This document shows positions 9,556-19,557 of a stretch of 64,000 nt of DNA, one piece after another. This stretch comes from Plasmodiophora brassicae (Eukaryota; Endomyxa: Phytomyxea; Phytomyxea; Plasmodiophorida). Made by a program: the position numbers and the translations under genes. Location of the stretch: contig CP145418.1 of assembly GCA_036867785.1 (NCBI GenBank), positions 310,001-374,000 of the forward strand, given 5' to 3'. The notes under the pieces are model-generated. The model worked only from the letters and a program-made list of their open reading frames with translations. It ran no database searches and was not told the origin of the DNA. Each line of letters opens with the position of its first letter. Position 1 is the stretch's first letter.

Positions 9556-12507
9556 TTAAAAGGCCACAGCAGATGGGCGTTCGCCAGCGACAACGACGGC
9601 TGGAGCGGCTGGCGCCCGTGGCACACGCACCGCCGATGTCGCCGGCATCGTCGCACTGTCCGCCCTGGATTTCGCCTTCATGCGCTGGGCAATGGCAATC
9701 GCAATGCCAGCGAGAACAACGGCGCCGAGGAGAATCCATGGCAGGACAGTCGTGGCCCAGCTTCCCGCCTTGGCGTCACGCTTGCCGTCATCCGCATCGG
9801 GAACGCGGTCCTCCTGCGCGACCATCCTGTTCTTCCCCTGATCTTGCATCGCCGCCGCTGTCAGCCCGGCACCGACCGCGATACCCGCCGTCGTCAGCCC
9901 GAGTTTCTTGGCCAGCGACATGCCGCCGCCGACCGGCACCGGCACCGTCTTCGGCCTCGTGCCGAACGCTGCCGCCATGGCGCCGGCGCCGACAGCAGAG
10001 CCAACAGCACCGTTCGCAATCGTCGACCACCATGACGAATCCTTCCAGGACTGCTGGGTCTTCATCCCACGATGCTGATTGGCCGGGGGCGTCGCGTGAG
10101 TCACATCGCGAACGCCCGTGGAGCGACGGGCCTCCTTCGTGGTGGCGACCGTGGTCTTCGACGTGCTGAGGTGGACCTGCTGCACGGACTCGACCGTCTC
10201 CTTCGTCTTGTTGATGGCCGTCAGCCAGCGCTGGTTGTCATCGGCGGCTTTGTCGAGAAACGTGCGGCACTCGGCCATGACCGGCGCGAACTGCGACGAC
10301 ATCCCCTCATGGATCGACGACATGCTCTTGTAGACCCTCTCGATGAAGCGGTCGCGCTCCCCCACTTCCTTTCGAAGCTGCTCGATCAACGTGATCTCGT
10401 CGTGCTGCGTGTGTGCCAGCATGACGTTCGCTTCCTTGAAGGTACCGATGTCCTGCTGCTTCTTGAGTAACTCCTCTTCGCTCCGCGCCACCTTCGCGCT
10501 CATCGCGTCCTTTTCCTGGACCACCCTGCCCAACTGGTTCTCCAGCGCCTCCTTCTCCGCTTTCATTTCTTTGGCACAACGCTGACTCGTGGCCACCTTC
10601 GACTGAAGATCACCGATCAACGCCATATCCTTCTGCTGCCGGCCCACGTGCGCCGCTATCGATTGCTTGGCCTCGGTCAGCTCCTTCGCTGTGCGCCCAA
10701 CCTCCTCTTTAAGACGCTGGATCTCTGACTGCAGCGACGAGATCTTCGACTTGTCTTCCTCGATCATCATCTCCTTCTTCATCAGCTCGCCGCGCAACTT
10801 CTCAATGTGACGCTCCTTGTCCTTCATGTCCGATCGAAGCTGGCTGACCTCCTCATTGGCGGCGCGTACCGATGCCTTGGCAACTTCGATCTCGTCCCGC
10901 AGACCTGCGATCACGCGTTCGAGCTCCTCGACCTGGGCAGCCCGCGCCGAGATCGTCTTCTCCTCTTCCTCGATCTTCTTGCCCGATTTCAGATTCAGCG
11001 CCATCAGTTCAGACCGCAACTCTTCGACACGGTCTTCCTTCTCAATCAGCTTCGACCGAAGCGTCTCCTGCTCCTGCTCCAGGATCGCGATCTTTGCCTT
11101 GAACTTGTCGAGCTCCTCCACACGGCGCTGGATCTCGACCTCGAGCTCCTGCACTCTCTGCTTGGAGTCCGTGAGCGCTTTGTCCTGCCAGGAGATCGTC
11201 CTGTCCTTCTCCTGCATCTGGACCTTCAACTCGTCGATGCGGCGCGTCTTCTCCCCAACCTCCAACCGCAGCCGCCCGATCAACGCCTCGTTCTCCGCCT
11301 TCGCGCTCTCCATCATCACGATCAGCTTGCTCTGTTTCTCAATCTCCGTCTTCTGGCGCTGGATCTCCTCTTGGTATTGATGGGCCACGGTCGTCTTCTC
11401 GGAGATCACCGACATCTCTTCCGAAATCTTCGCATCCTTCTCCTTCGCCTCGGTCGACATCTTGACCTGCATCTCCCCGATGCGACGGTCCTTCAACGCC
11501 AGTTCCGTCTGAAGTTTGCCGACCTTCGCCTCGACTTCACGCTTCGCCTGCTCCAAAGACTTGATCTTGACGTTCGCGTTTTCCTCGACCTCCTTCCGCA
11601 CACGTTTCATCTCCTCCTCGCCCTGTAGCAGCGTGGACTTCTCCTGCTTCAACGTCGCCACTTCGGCGCGTAACGCCTCGACGCGACTGTTGTGCTCCTC
11701 GATCATCCGTTTGTCCTCACGGCGCTGCTGGAGGAGGCGCTGCATCTCGTCTTCGTGCTCCTGCATCTTCACCTTCTGGGCGGCGATCTTCGACTCCAGT
11801 ACCTCGATCTTCGTGTCCTTCTCCTGCATCCGCTTCGTCAGTTCAGCGGACAACTCCTCGTTACGACGCTGGGACATCTCCAAGTCCTTCCGTTGCTGCT
11901 CGATCGTCGCCTGATCTTCACGCCTCGCCTGCTTTAGGGCTTCGATTGTCTTCTTCGACACGTCAATCTCCTTGCGCAGGCGCCCGTTCTCATCTTCATG
12001 TGTGTGGATCACGGCGACCTGCTCGGCAATCCTCGCCTGGATTTCGACAACATTGTCGTTGTGTTCGAGCTTCATCTTCTGCATGTCCGCGAGCAGACGG
12101 TTGATGCGCTCGTCCTTCGCCGCCACGTCCAGCAATAGCTCGGAAATGACCTTTTCCTGCTTGACGATGTCGTTCTCCTGGTTCTTCTCCTTCAGCTCCA
12201 GGTTCTCGCACCGCTTCTCCAGCTCGCGCTTTCTCTCGTTCAGCTTCTGCTTGTCGATCTCGGAGACCGCCAGCATCTTCTCACGTTCCGATAGCTCGTT
12301 GAGCTTGATCTCGAGCGACATCTTCAGCGCGTCCATCTGGGAGCGAAACTCGGCCGCTCGATCCCAGCTCGTCGGCAGCATCAGGCTCAGCTCCTGGAAC
12401 TTGCTAGAAAAGACGTGCACGTCATCCCCGTCAGCCGCCAAGACACCCTCCATGCCAACGGCCAGAGCCGCCAGCATGAGCACCATGCTCGACATCATCG
12501 CAACCAA
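9556..12507 (-). CDS. Giant coiled-coil membrane protein, array member 6 (983 aa)
   Basis: Single exon. Signal peptide MVLMLAALAVGMEGV, then the conserved helical domain (TSWDRAAEFRSQMDAL), then about 650 residues of almost uninterrupted, Glu/Lys-rich coiled coil. A less regular region of about 120 residues follows (Thr-rich, with an early helix RVYKSMSSIHEG). The standard C-terminal module closes the protein: GAVGSAVGAGAMAAAFG, GLTTAGIAVGAGLTAAAM, VLPWILLGAVVLAGIAIAI and the end ERPSAVAF. The coil is rich in repeated heptad blocks and could span tens of nanometres if extended. It is the largest member and marks the upstream edge of the array. Confidence 0.82.
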   Translation of the reverse strand: MVAMMSSMVLMLAALAVGMEGVLAADGDDVHVFSSKFQELSLMLPTSWDRAAEFRSQMDALKMSLEIKLNELSEREKMLAVSEIDKQKLNERKRELEKRCENLELKEKNQENDIVKQEKVISELLLDVAAKDERINRLLADMQKMKLEHNDNVVEIQARIAEQVAVIHTHEDENGRLRKEIDVSKKTIEALKQARREDQATIEQQRKDLEMSQRRNEELSAELTKRMQEKDTKIEVLESKIAAQKVKMQEHEDEMQRLLQQRREDKRMIEEHNSRVEALRAEVATLKQEKSTLLQGEEEMKRVRKEVEENANVKIKSLEQAKREVEAKVGKLQTELALKDRRIGEMQVKMSTEAKEKDAKISEEMSVISEKTTVAHQYQEEIQRQKTEIEKQSKLIVMMESAKAENEALIGRLRLEVGEKTRRIDELKVQMQEKDRTISWQDKALTDSKQRVQELEVEIQRRVEELDKFKAKIAILEQEQETLRSKLIEKEDRVEELRSELMALNLKSGKKIEEEEKTISARAAQVEELERVIAGLRDEIEVAKASVRAANEEVSQLRSDMKDKERHIEKLRGELMKKEMMIEEDKSKISSLQSEIQRLKEEVGRTAKELTEAKQSIAAHVGRQQKDMALIGDLQSKVATSQRCAKEMKAEKEALENQLGRVVQEKDAMSAKVARSEEELLKKQQDIGTFKEANVMLAHTQHDEITLIEQLRKEVGERDRFIERVYKSMSSIHEGMSSQFAPVMAECRTFLDKAADDNQRWLTAINKTKETVESVQQVHLSTSKTTVATTKEARRSTGVRDVTHATPPANQHRGMKTQQSWKDSSWWSTIANGAVGSAVGAGAMAAAFGTRPKTVPVPVGGGMSLAKKLGLTTAGIAVGAGLTAAAMQDQGKNRMVAQEDRVPDADDGKRDAKAGSWATTVLPWILLGAVVLAGIAIAIAQRMKAKSRADSATMPATSAVRVPRAPAAPAVVVAGERPSAVAF

Positions 12508-12669
12508 CCCAATCCTCCCTCTTCGTCAAATGACGCCCGGGGTCGGGTCGGGCCCACGGTGGGCACCTCGTGCACCGAATATAGCCGGGCGCTGCTCCCC
12601 CGAAGTCACCGAGCCGGCAAGCGAACTGTTCCTCGGAATGTTTCACGTGTATTCCCCCCACCAGCTCGG

Positions 12670-12996
12670 TCACCCGTCGATGCGCTCCACGTAGGTCGAC
12701 GCCGGGTCCAGGCTTCGCAGCGCGATCTTGCTCTGCAAACGATTCTCGGCGTCGTCCACGAGCACGACACCATCGGCGGTGCACGCGACCCAGTCGCCCG
12801 GCGACAGCTGGTGCTGGTGCTTCAGTTTCGTCTGCCATAACGTCTTGGCTTGTTCCATCAGATCCACGTTGTCGTCCGCGTTACCGACGAACGGCGACCC
12901 TTCCTCGGGCTGGTCCCCTCCCATCACTCCCGCCCGAATCGTATGAAGACAGTGAGCGCGTCGCGCACTCGGATTGTTCCACCCGAGCCGAATCAA
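12670..12996 (-). CDS. Small unrecognised protein (108 aa, or 84 aa from an inner ATG)
   Basis: The open frame has balanced composition and a predicted helix (VDLMEQAKTLWQTKL) followed by beta-like strands (DWVACTADGVVLVDD). The inner ATG at 12924 would give an 84-residue protein starting MGGDQPEEG. It sits upstream of, and on the same strand as, the coiled-coil array but lacks every array hallmark. It could also be the last exon of a longer gene. No family recognised. Confidence 0.45.
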   Translation of the reverse strand: MIRLGWNNPSARRAHCLHTIRAGVMGGDQPEEGSPFVGNADDNVDLMEQAKTLWQTKLKHQHQLSPGDWVACTADGVVLVDDAENRLQSKIALRSLDPASTYVERIDG

Positions 12997-13304
12997 TGGG
13001 GGCCTCCTTCCTACACATCCTCGGCGAAATCCGAGCCGGTTCCCTTGTCCGACAGAAATAGCGGACCCTTGCCGAAATCCGGGCCCCAGCTTCTGCCCGA
13101 TCCGCGCTCATGATGGATGTGCAATGCAGCCGAGTCGGGGGTACCTGCCTACCGTACCTACATAAGGTCAGGCATGGGGCCTAACAGGCGAAGGCGGTAC
13201 CAGACACGTTGGCGCACCAGGGGTCGTGCGCGAAGGATTAGGTACGGTCGGAGACGGCTCCACACGAATCTGGTCGGCCGTGCAACAACGTACAGGTTGC
13301 CGCG
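12997..13304. other. Divergent intergenic region, nothing specific
   Basis: This spacer lies between a minus-strand and a plus-strand gene and presumably holds both promoters. No clear element was read. Confidence 0.35.
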
Positions 13305-14321
13305 ATGCTTAGTGGGATGGTGCTGCCAGCGGGAACGTTGATCGGCATCGATGCCGTCGCTGCGGTGGCGCTGGCGAGCCTGTCCGCGATGACGGCGCGT
13401 CGCCTGTCAGGTCCGCCTCTGATCCCGGTCACTGCCTGCATCGCCGCTGCCCTGTACACGCTGGTCGCCATCGAGAGTGTTCTGGCGCCCTTGTCGGCGC
13501 CAGCGCTCATCCAGCACCCGTTCCTGGTCCCATTCATCGTCGTACCGCTGATCGTTATGGACCTGGCCGCGAGACGCCCAGTACTCGCCGCCATGCTCAC
13601 GGCCACCGGTCTGTTCCTGTGCCAAGTGTCGGCCGCTCCCCCTGCGAACGCTTCAGCGGTCGCATCGGCGGCTGTCGCCGCTTCCTGCCTCGTTGGCGCC
13701 ATCGTTATCGCGAAACCGACAAAGACTCTTGGTGTGGTGCTGGGCTCGTATGCCGCCGTCGTCGCCGTTGGCGCGTTCCAGCCGGTTGCCGTCGTGGTTC
13801 CTGTCGTGGTCGTCCTAACGACGGTCTTCGCTGCTTCGAGTGGCAAGAATGGGAAGACGACGACAATCATCGTGAAGGCGGCGATGGCGCGTCAGTCGGA
13901 GACGGTTAAGGAAATCGAGGAGGAGGATGAGGAGGATGGCGAAGTGCAACGGGGGTCATCCATTGCCGTTAAGGAGGACGCCATGTTCCATGTCGGAGGG
14001 GACAGCCCGCCGCCGTCGCCCCGCGTGCACGGACGGTCGTTTAGCCTACCGCAATCGTTGTACAGCGAAGGGTACCTAAGCGAAGACCTCTCGTCGTCGT
14101 CCGGCGAAGATGAAGTGGACGACGGCTACCTGCAGGAGGTTCGTGCCTCGGTGCTTTGACAGTGTGTTCGTTCTACTGATTGTTTCATACAGGTCATCTC
14201 TGCCACCGAGGAAACGCTGCAACGCATCGAGTCCAGGTCGAAGATCATTGGAGAGCCGGACGTCAAACCGTTGGGCCGTCTCGTCCCTGTTGGCGTTGCG
14301 TTCGATCGCCAGCCCGCGTAA
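13305..14321 (+). CDS. Multipass membrane protein with acidic serine-rich tail (two exons, 320 aa)
   Basis: Exon 1 is 13305-14138 and exon 2 is 14193-14321, around a 54-base phase-0 intron ending CATACAG. The first ~180 residues hold about five or six hydrophobic segments (for example VAAVALASLSAM, LVPFIVVPLIVMDL, AVVVPVVVVLTTVFA). A cytosol-like tail follows with an EEEDEEDGE patch, a proline/serine stretch (DSPPPSPRVHGRSFSLPQ) that looks phosphorylatable, and an acidic patch SSSSGEDEVDDG. Exon 2 adds a helix (ISATEETLQRIESRSKII). No transporter or receptor signature is evident. The splice is supported by an uninterrupted frame to a TAA. Confidence 0.65.
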
Positions 14322-14889
14322 ATGCCCCTATTGTTCACCAACAATACATTCCCGTGTTAGACAACGGCATATTTGGGGGCGTCTCTACAACGATTCACCC
14401 ATTGGTGTGCGCTGCCGACACACCGAAACCAGGGTGCGGATCTATCTCCACTATTTTCCCATCGGCGGACGGATGGTCCCATAGGGTGGGTCCATCGCGG
14501 AGTCCGGATGTAATGGGCGGCCGCCCCCACCCAGACGCCATCTTCTCTCTGCTGAACAGCGTTTGCAAGTCGCCTTTTACTACCTGCAACCGTTTAGCAG
14601 AGCGCTCAAGATTGCTCTGAAGCGATTTTTGGAACCACGTTGTTGTTCAACCACACAACACCGATCACGGAAGCAAATCGAATCCCGGCCCACCGCCTCC
14701 AGCGCGCTTGATGTGCAGACGTGCGGCCAATTGAAAGACGATGTCCGCGCCGCTCGTACTTGCACACCTGGGCCTGGCCAGTGGCCACGTGGGAACGATT
14801 GCCACGTTGCCGCCGGTAGGTAGTCGATCCCCTTAGTTGCCGTGATCGGTGCGGACTTCTCGGAGCTGTCGGTTGGTTGTTGAGCGTCG
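14322..14889. other. Intergenic, nothing recognised
   Basis: This lies between two plus-strand genes. Short open frames exist on both strands, none with convincing composition. Confidence 0.35.
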
Positions 14890-15694
14890 ATGGCGGTCAC
14901 GGCGTTGGTGGCGATTGCGGATGGATCCGAAGGTCGGCGTGCTGGCGCTCCACGGGGCTGGGTGACGTTGACGTTTGTGTACAGACCTGGAGGCGGTCGC
15001 CGTCATTGATACGCTTCGTCGCGGCAAGGTCGACGTGACGGTCGCGTCGGTCGGGCGCTCCACCACGGTGGGTGGACCGATCGCATCGGTCCCGTTCGCG
15101 TTACCGATAACGCCCTCGCCAGATTACGGCGGCGAACAAAACGAAGATCGTTGCCGACGTGCTGATCGAGGACGCGTCGCAGACTTTCGACCTGATTGTT
15201 CTCCCCGGGGGCATGCCCGGGGCGACCCACCTGCACGACAGCGCGCCGCTGACCGACAAGCTGAAGCAGCAGCAGAAGGCGGGGCGTTGGATCGGGGCAA
15301 TCTGTGCCGCCCCTGCTGTCGTCCTGCAGGTCGGGATTCGACTACGACGGTGTGTGTATGTTGAGCATGACCCCCTGGCAGGCGCATGGGCTTCTTGACG
15401 GGCGTAAAGCGGTGGCGTACCCGAGCTTCGCTGAGAAGCTCCCCGCTGGCGTCTACCAGAAAGGCAGCGGAGTTGTCGTGTCGAACAAGGTCGTCTGGTC
15501 GGTGGAGCCCGTCGTTCACGTCGCTGAGTTTCCGTCGACAGGTCGTGACGGCTGCCGGCCCCGGTGTCGCCGTTGATTTCGGGCTGACGCTCGTCGCGGC
15601 CCTCCAGGGCGCCAAGGTCGCCAAGGAGGTCGCTGGCGGGATGCTCACCGAGTTCAAGGTCCCTTCCGTCTGCGATGTCCAGCTGCAGGAATGA
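14890..15694 (+). CDS. DJ-1/PfpI family protein (PARK7-like), five exons, 197 aa
   Basis: Exons 14890-14932, 14985-15067, 15123-15329, 15382-15489 and 15542-15694; the introns are 52, 55, 52 and 52 bases. The spliced product aligns along the whole of DJ-1: ALVAIADGSEDLEAVAVID at the N-terminus (Glu17 corresponds to DJ-1 Glu18), LIVLPGGMPGATHL, and the nucleophile elbow GAICAAPA with Cys103 (DJ-1 Cys106), then TAAGPGVAVDFGLTLVAAL. Family members protect against oxidative stress and have reported glyoxalase/deglycase activity; which applies here is not visible. Length is close to the usual 189. It is convergent with the RNA-repair gene. An ATG at 14921 was rejected as the start. Confidence 0.9.
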
Positions 15695-16264
15695 ACCCGC
15701 CACCAGCAATACACACTTGCAATCGGACGTGCGGTACCGCGACGCTGGTCCACATCGCGGTCGATGATGGTTCGCTGACATTCCCATCGGCGCCACCCGG
15801 CAATTCACGTGCTGAAACGGAACTGGACACAACGCCAGTCGCATGTTGCCCTCTGCGTCCTGCCACCGTGCCAAGGCATGCCGAGTCGTGCGTTCCTCGC
15901 CGGTGGTTACCTTCGCATGGTCCTGCTTCGTTTTGTTCCCCGTCCTGTTCATCGTTGGGCGATCCTGCTGCTCAGGAGCCGAGACACATCGACACCTCAT
16001 CGTGTATGTGTCACCTGAGGCTGCTTGCCATCTGTGTTTGCCATATCTGCTGGATCACCTGGGGGTGAAGAGTGGTGGAGAGTCGTAGGGCGCAGTGGAG
16101 AGATCCAGCACCGACGTACCGCCCTTGCGTCTTTGACGTCCTCTGCGACCTCAATCCAGTCGAGAATATGTGCAGGCCGGTTGCGAAACTTCCTGTCAAG
16201 CGGGACAACTTCGAGATCGCCACGTGCGACAACCCGAGGCCGTCCCCCGGGAGAACGCCATTCG
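15695..16264. other. Convergent 3' spacer, nothing recognised
   Basis: This lies between the 3' ends of the DJ-1-like and RNA-repair genes. No credible gene, repeat or RNA was seen. Confidence 0.4.
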
Positions 16265-19066
16265 TCATTGTTGGGGCACCAGCGAATTGTAGACGATGGC
16301 CCCCTTGGTCCAGTGTTCGTTACCGGATATGAAGTCGGGGCGAACGACCTTGGCACGGTACTGAACAGCGCCGCCTTTCTCGACCTTGATGTACACGCCT
16401 TCGACGCGGCCGTCGGTGAACGCCGACTTGGTCTGGATGATGGATTTCAGCTCCGCCTCGGACGGCAGATCCGATCGGGTGGCAAGCACCGGGACGAGGG
16501 TGATCCCCGTGCCGGCCAGGGTCGCCTCCAGACCGGCCCGGTCCATCCAGGCCTTGGTCATCCGGTCATACAGGTCGAACGCGATGAAGAGCTGTGGCAG
16601 CGCTGTATACTGGATGCTGTGTTGGGCGGCCATCCACTCCCCGAACAGGATGAACCGCTCCGGGAAGCTTGGGTCCCTGCCCAGAACCTCATGCAACCTG
16701 TTCATCGCACACGTCGTCAGCAACGCGAACGCGCAGCAGGGCCAGCAACAGCACGATGATCAGGCGTACGTACGCTTCACGGTTCGCATGCACGAAGGCG
16801 CCCAGCTTCTTGAACTGCGCGTGCGACGCCGACGTGACGTAATGGGAACGGTTCTGCACGACGACGTTGCCGTCGGGCGACAACGAGAACCCCAGGTTGG
16901 CCCCGTCGACCTTCTCGGTGATAACGACGGTGGATCCAGGCGCGGTCGTCACCGACGACTGGACGACAACGTCGTCGGACGTTGCCGCGCCCAGATTCAG
17001 CAGATGGGGCGTTCGCGGGAACTTGAAGATGGGGGCCGGCCCCGTGAATCGCCTCGTCAGCGACCGGCTCGCGTCGAAAGACCCGACGCGAACGATAGCC
17101 TTGAAGCCTGCGGCGACGTTAACGGCGTCCCGAATGGTGGGCGCGTTCCCGGACGTACCTTCGTCAAGCGCTGGCTCGACAAACAGCTTGGCGTGTTGGG
17201 CGACCGCCGTGCGAACGCGATTGCCAGGCGGGAGCGTCGGGTGATCTGGGCGCCGTTGCGCTCTCCAGACGCAGAGGTCGGCCGGGTAGTCGAACAGAAT
17301 CGCGATCGGCGTCGTCGCCCACGTGTCCGCCAGGCGCAGGAACTGGGCCCGGTCGTCGCGACCCGCGTTGCACCGGTCCAGGATCAGGCGGCGACCCCGC
17401 GCCCGGTGACGCCCGATCAGTTGTTCGCACGCGGCGCGACCCATCTCGTCGCCGCTCAGCGCCTCCCAGTCGCCGTTCCAGTCCCGAAGCATCACCTGCT
17501 GACGGAACCACGACTTCCCCGACCTAAGGCCAGCGATCAGACAGGATCCCATCCCGGCGAGCAACCGTGGCTATTACCCAGGAAGGCCCACCAGTACAAC
17601 CAGATCCGCCTGGTCGATCGCGGACCCATCCCCAGTGACGATTGGCGTTGTCGGCGCCGGCTCCGATATCGGCACCGGCAACGCGGATCGGCGCTTCCAC
17701 AGCCGCGATTCAAACGCGATCACGGCCGCCTCTTGCTGCGTCGTCTCGATCTGAGTTAGATCAACCGTTAGATGGGTGGCCCACGACCATTCTGGACCCG
17801 CGCGCGTACACTGCCAGGGCGGATGGCTCGAAGGCGCGCAATGGCCTGTCGGGCGGGCAAGACCGGATGGTCCCAGTCGGGCGATGGGCGCTGGAACCCG
17901 AACGCGACCATGAAACAGGCCAGGGCTGTACCGGCGCGGCCCTTACCGCCGCCACAGTGCACGAGCACCGGTGCACGTTCGGACACGATCGCCAGGAACA
18001 GGTCAATCTGCTCTGGGCTGGGCGGCATGTAATTCGGGACGGGCAGGAAGGTCTGCGTCGGCGCCGGCCCGATTCCAAACCATTCGGTCGGGAGCGGCTC
18101 CTCCTCCGTCAGCGTCACGATGTGCCGGACGCCGATCTGGGCCAGCCGGAGGCAGTCGTCCCGGTTCCTGGGCGTCGACATGGCCGCCAGATGGAACGGC
18201 ACCACCCAGCGGAAGAACCGGGGCAACTTGTACCCATCAGGCAGCGTCACGTGCACGCGGGACTCGACGCTGAGCGTGGGCAGGAACCCATCCGGGATGC
18301 TCCTGGCGATCAGGTCGCGCAGGGCATCCGGCCACTGTTGCTCCAGGTCCTCGGCCAGGTCGTCCGGGATCTGTCCGCGTTCGTCGTCGAGGTACAGGAC
18401 GTCCCATTCGGTGTGCTGCGCGCAACGAAACATTCGTTTCAGGCAGTACTGGACGGCGCGTTCAGGAACCGATTGCAGATCGTGGAGGGCGCGCCCGTAC
18501 GCCAGCATGGCCAGCTTGTACTTGGATTCGGCAACGCCAACGTCGCCGATTCGGATCCATCGCCGGGGGGAATCATGCGGCAAACGGCATGCGGTCTGAA
18601 GGGCGCGAGTCGTGTTGCCCCGAAGCAGGAAGTCGTGCGAAAGTTCGTAGAGAAGAGCGTCCGGCGCCGGTGACGGGCACATCCCTTCCAAGATGCTGTC
18701 GACCGATTTGTCAATGTCGTGCGCGTCGGCCGCTGACAATGTGATGTGGAACTGGGCGGGCGGGAGGCCTAAACGCAGGCGGTAACGTTGTCCTTCGGGC
18801 CACAGCACCGGGACGAACACGATATCGGGGCGAGGACGGCTGACACCCAGCGCGTAGACCGGCCCGATCGTCTTGGCGGCCGGCGGATCCAGTACCTCTC
18901 TCAGCTCAGCCTTCGTCAGGAGCGTGATGTGCAACGGCGGTGGCGATTGGCTGTGCGACAGGAACGGCGATGCCGCCTCGTCGACAATCGGCCCGGTTAA
19001 CGCCAGGCAGCCGCGATATCGCCCGACGTACGACATCGCCCTGATCTGTGCGGCATCGTTACACAT
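16265..19066 (-). CDS. All-in-one RNA repair protein: 2H phosphoesterase, DSP phosphatase, polynucleotide kinase, RNA ligase (874 aa)
   Basis: Exons 19066-17798, 17750-17578, 17523-16774 and 16697-16265; introns of 47, 54 and 76 bases. Each join restores a diagnostic motif. Residues 1-190 hold two H-x-T motifs of a 2H phosphoesterase (HITLL at 46, HITLS at 107), the class that opens 2',3'-cyclic phosphates. Residues ~185-260 look helical, TPR-like. Residues ~265-440 are a dual-specificity phosphatase with VHCGGGKGRAGT (Cys371, Arg377). Residues 474-660 are a P-loop kinase, GLPGSGKS at 478-485, whose loop is split by intron 2. From ~665 there is an RNA ligase with the nucleotidyl lysine in EKVDGAN (Lys685), then LFGEWM, VEGVYIKVE and YRAKVVRPDF (motifs IIIa, IV, V). 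It fits the 'Swiss army knife' RNA-repair class. Domain order differs from fungal Trl1 (ligase-kinase-CPDase). Substrate, perhaps cleaved tRNA, is inference. Confidence 0.88.
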
Positions 19067-19557
19067 GGCGGCTCCCCTGATATCAATCAGTCCAGCCGTG
19101 CTTACAGTGATCGTTTCCCGGGTCGGTCGTTTCGCGACGGCGATCGTTCGGCCACCCTCGATCGACGTCGAACCTGCCCGTCTGTGCTGGCTGTGTGTGT
19201 GCGTGCTGTGCGTATGGGATTGTGATGGCGAATCGGGTACGAGGGACGAGATCGGCGATGGGGATCCACTAGGGAAGTGAGTCTGGCGAGGCAGCGTTGC
19301 CGGAAGGTGTACGTCGTGTGCCGCGACTGCTAGGCCGTGACAGGGATATCTTTAGAACTGCGGTCCTCCACTGGGCAGAGTCGGGCGAATGGTCGGCGCC
19401 TGTGCGCCTGTGCCCGGGGCGCGGGGGAGACACCGCGACGACGGTACGACGGTACTCCGCTCGCTGGCCGCGCAGAAGTGGATCGCAGTGGCCAAGTTTA
19501 GAAAAGGGGAGCCTCACTGCGACCGACCCGGCGCACTGCGGACCTCAGCTGCTGCCA
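19067..19557. other. Divergent promoter region
   Basis: This lies between the start of the RNA-repair gene and the first ankyrin-like gene. An open frame runs from 19297 into the latter, but its extra N-terminus is arginine-rich and precedes the signal peptide, so it is treated as 5' sequence. No specific element identified. Confidence 0.4.

Larger units (their letters stand above)
237..12507 (-). repeat. Tandem array of seven paralogous coiled-coil membrane-protein genes
   Basis: Six intact genes and one pseudogene lie head-to-tail on the minus strand with short spacers. Shared parts, in order: a signal peptide whose end follows the pattern L-[DEN]-[SG]-V (AALDSVAST, AGLEGVAST, VGMEGVLAA); in several a helical stretch with SWDRA..FR or a weaker equivalent; a coiled coil of very variable length; a Gly/Ala-rich segment after a Trp; a glycine-zipper segment (GLATAALGVGG, SLAIGGGIGALAV); a membrane segment starting VLPWVLL or LLPWIFF; a short basic stretch; and a terminal motif R/E-R-P-S-x-I/V-x-Y/F. 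Total lengths run from 306 to 983 residues, almost all of the difference being coiled coil. I do not recognise the family. Confidence 0.9.

Noticed and set aside
10807-11628. 273-codon plus-strand frame rich in Leu, Asp and Arg
   Set aside because: Antisense shadow of the giant coiled-coil gene.
14921-14962. ATG giving MDPKVGVLALHGAG as a tempting DJ-1 start
   Set aside because: It is followed by in-frame TGA codons and no splice restores the frame. The ATG at 14890 with a 52-base intron gives SEDLEAV in register with DJ-1.
16386-17759. 457-codon plus-strand open frame
   Set aside because: Antisense of the kinase-ligase exons, which have clear catalytic motifs on the other strand.
17768-19066. 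A separate 432-aa phosphatase ending in GRGPPI
   Set aside because: The stop lies inside a GT...AG intron; removing it continues with IETTQQEAAVIAFESRLW and the kinase P-loop.
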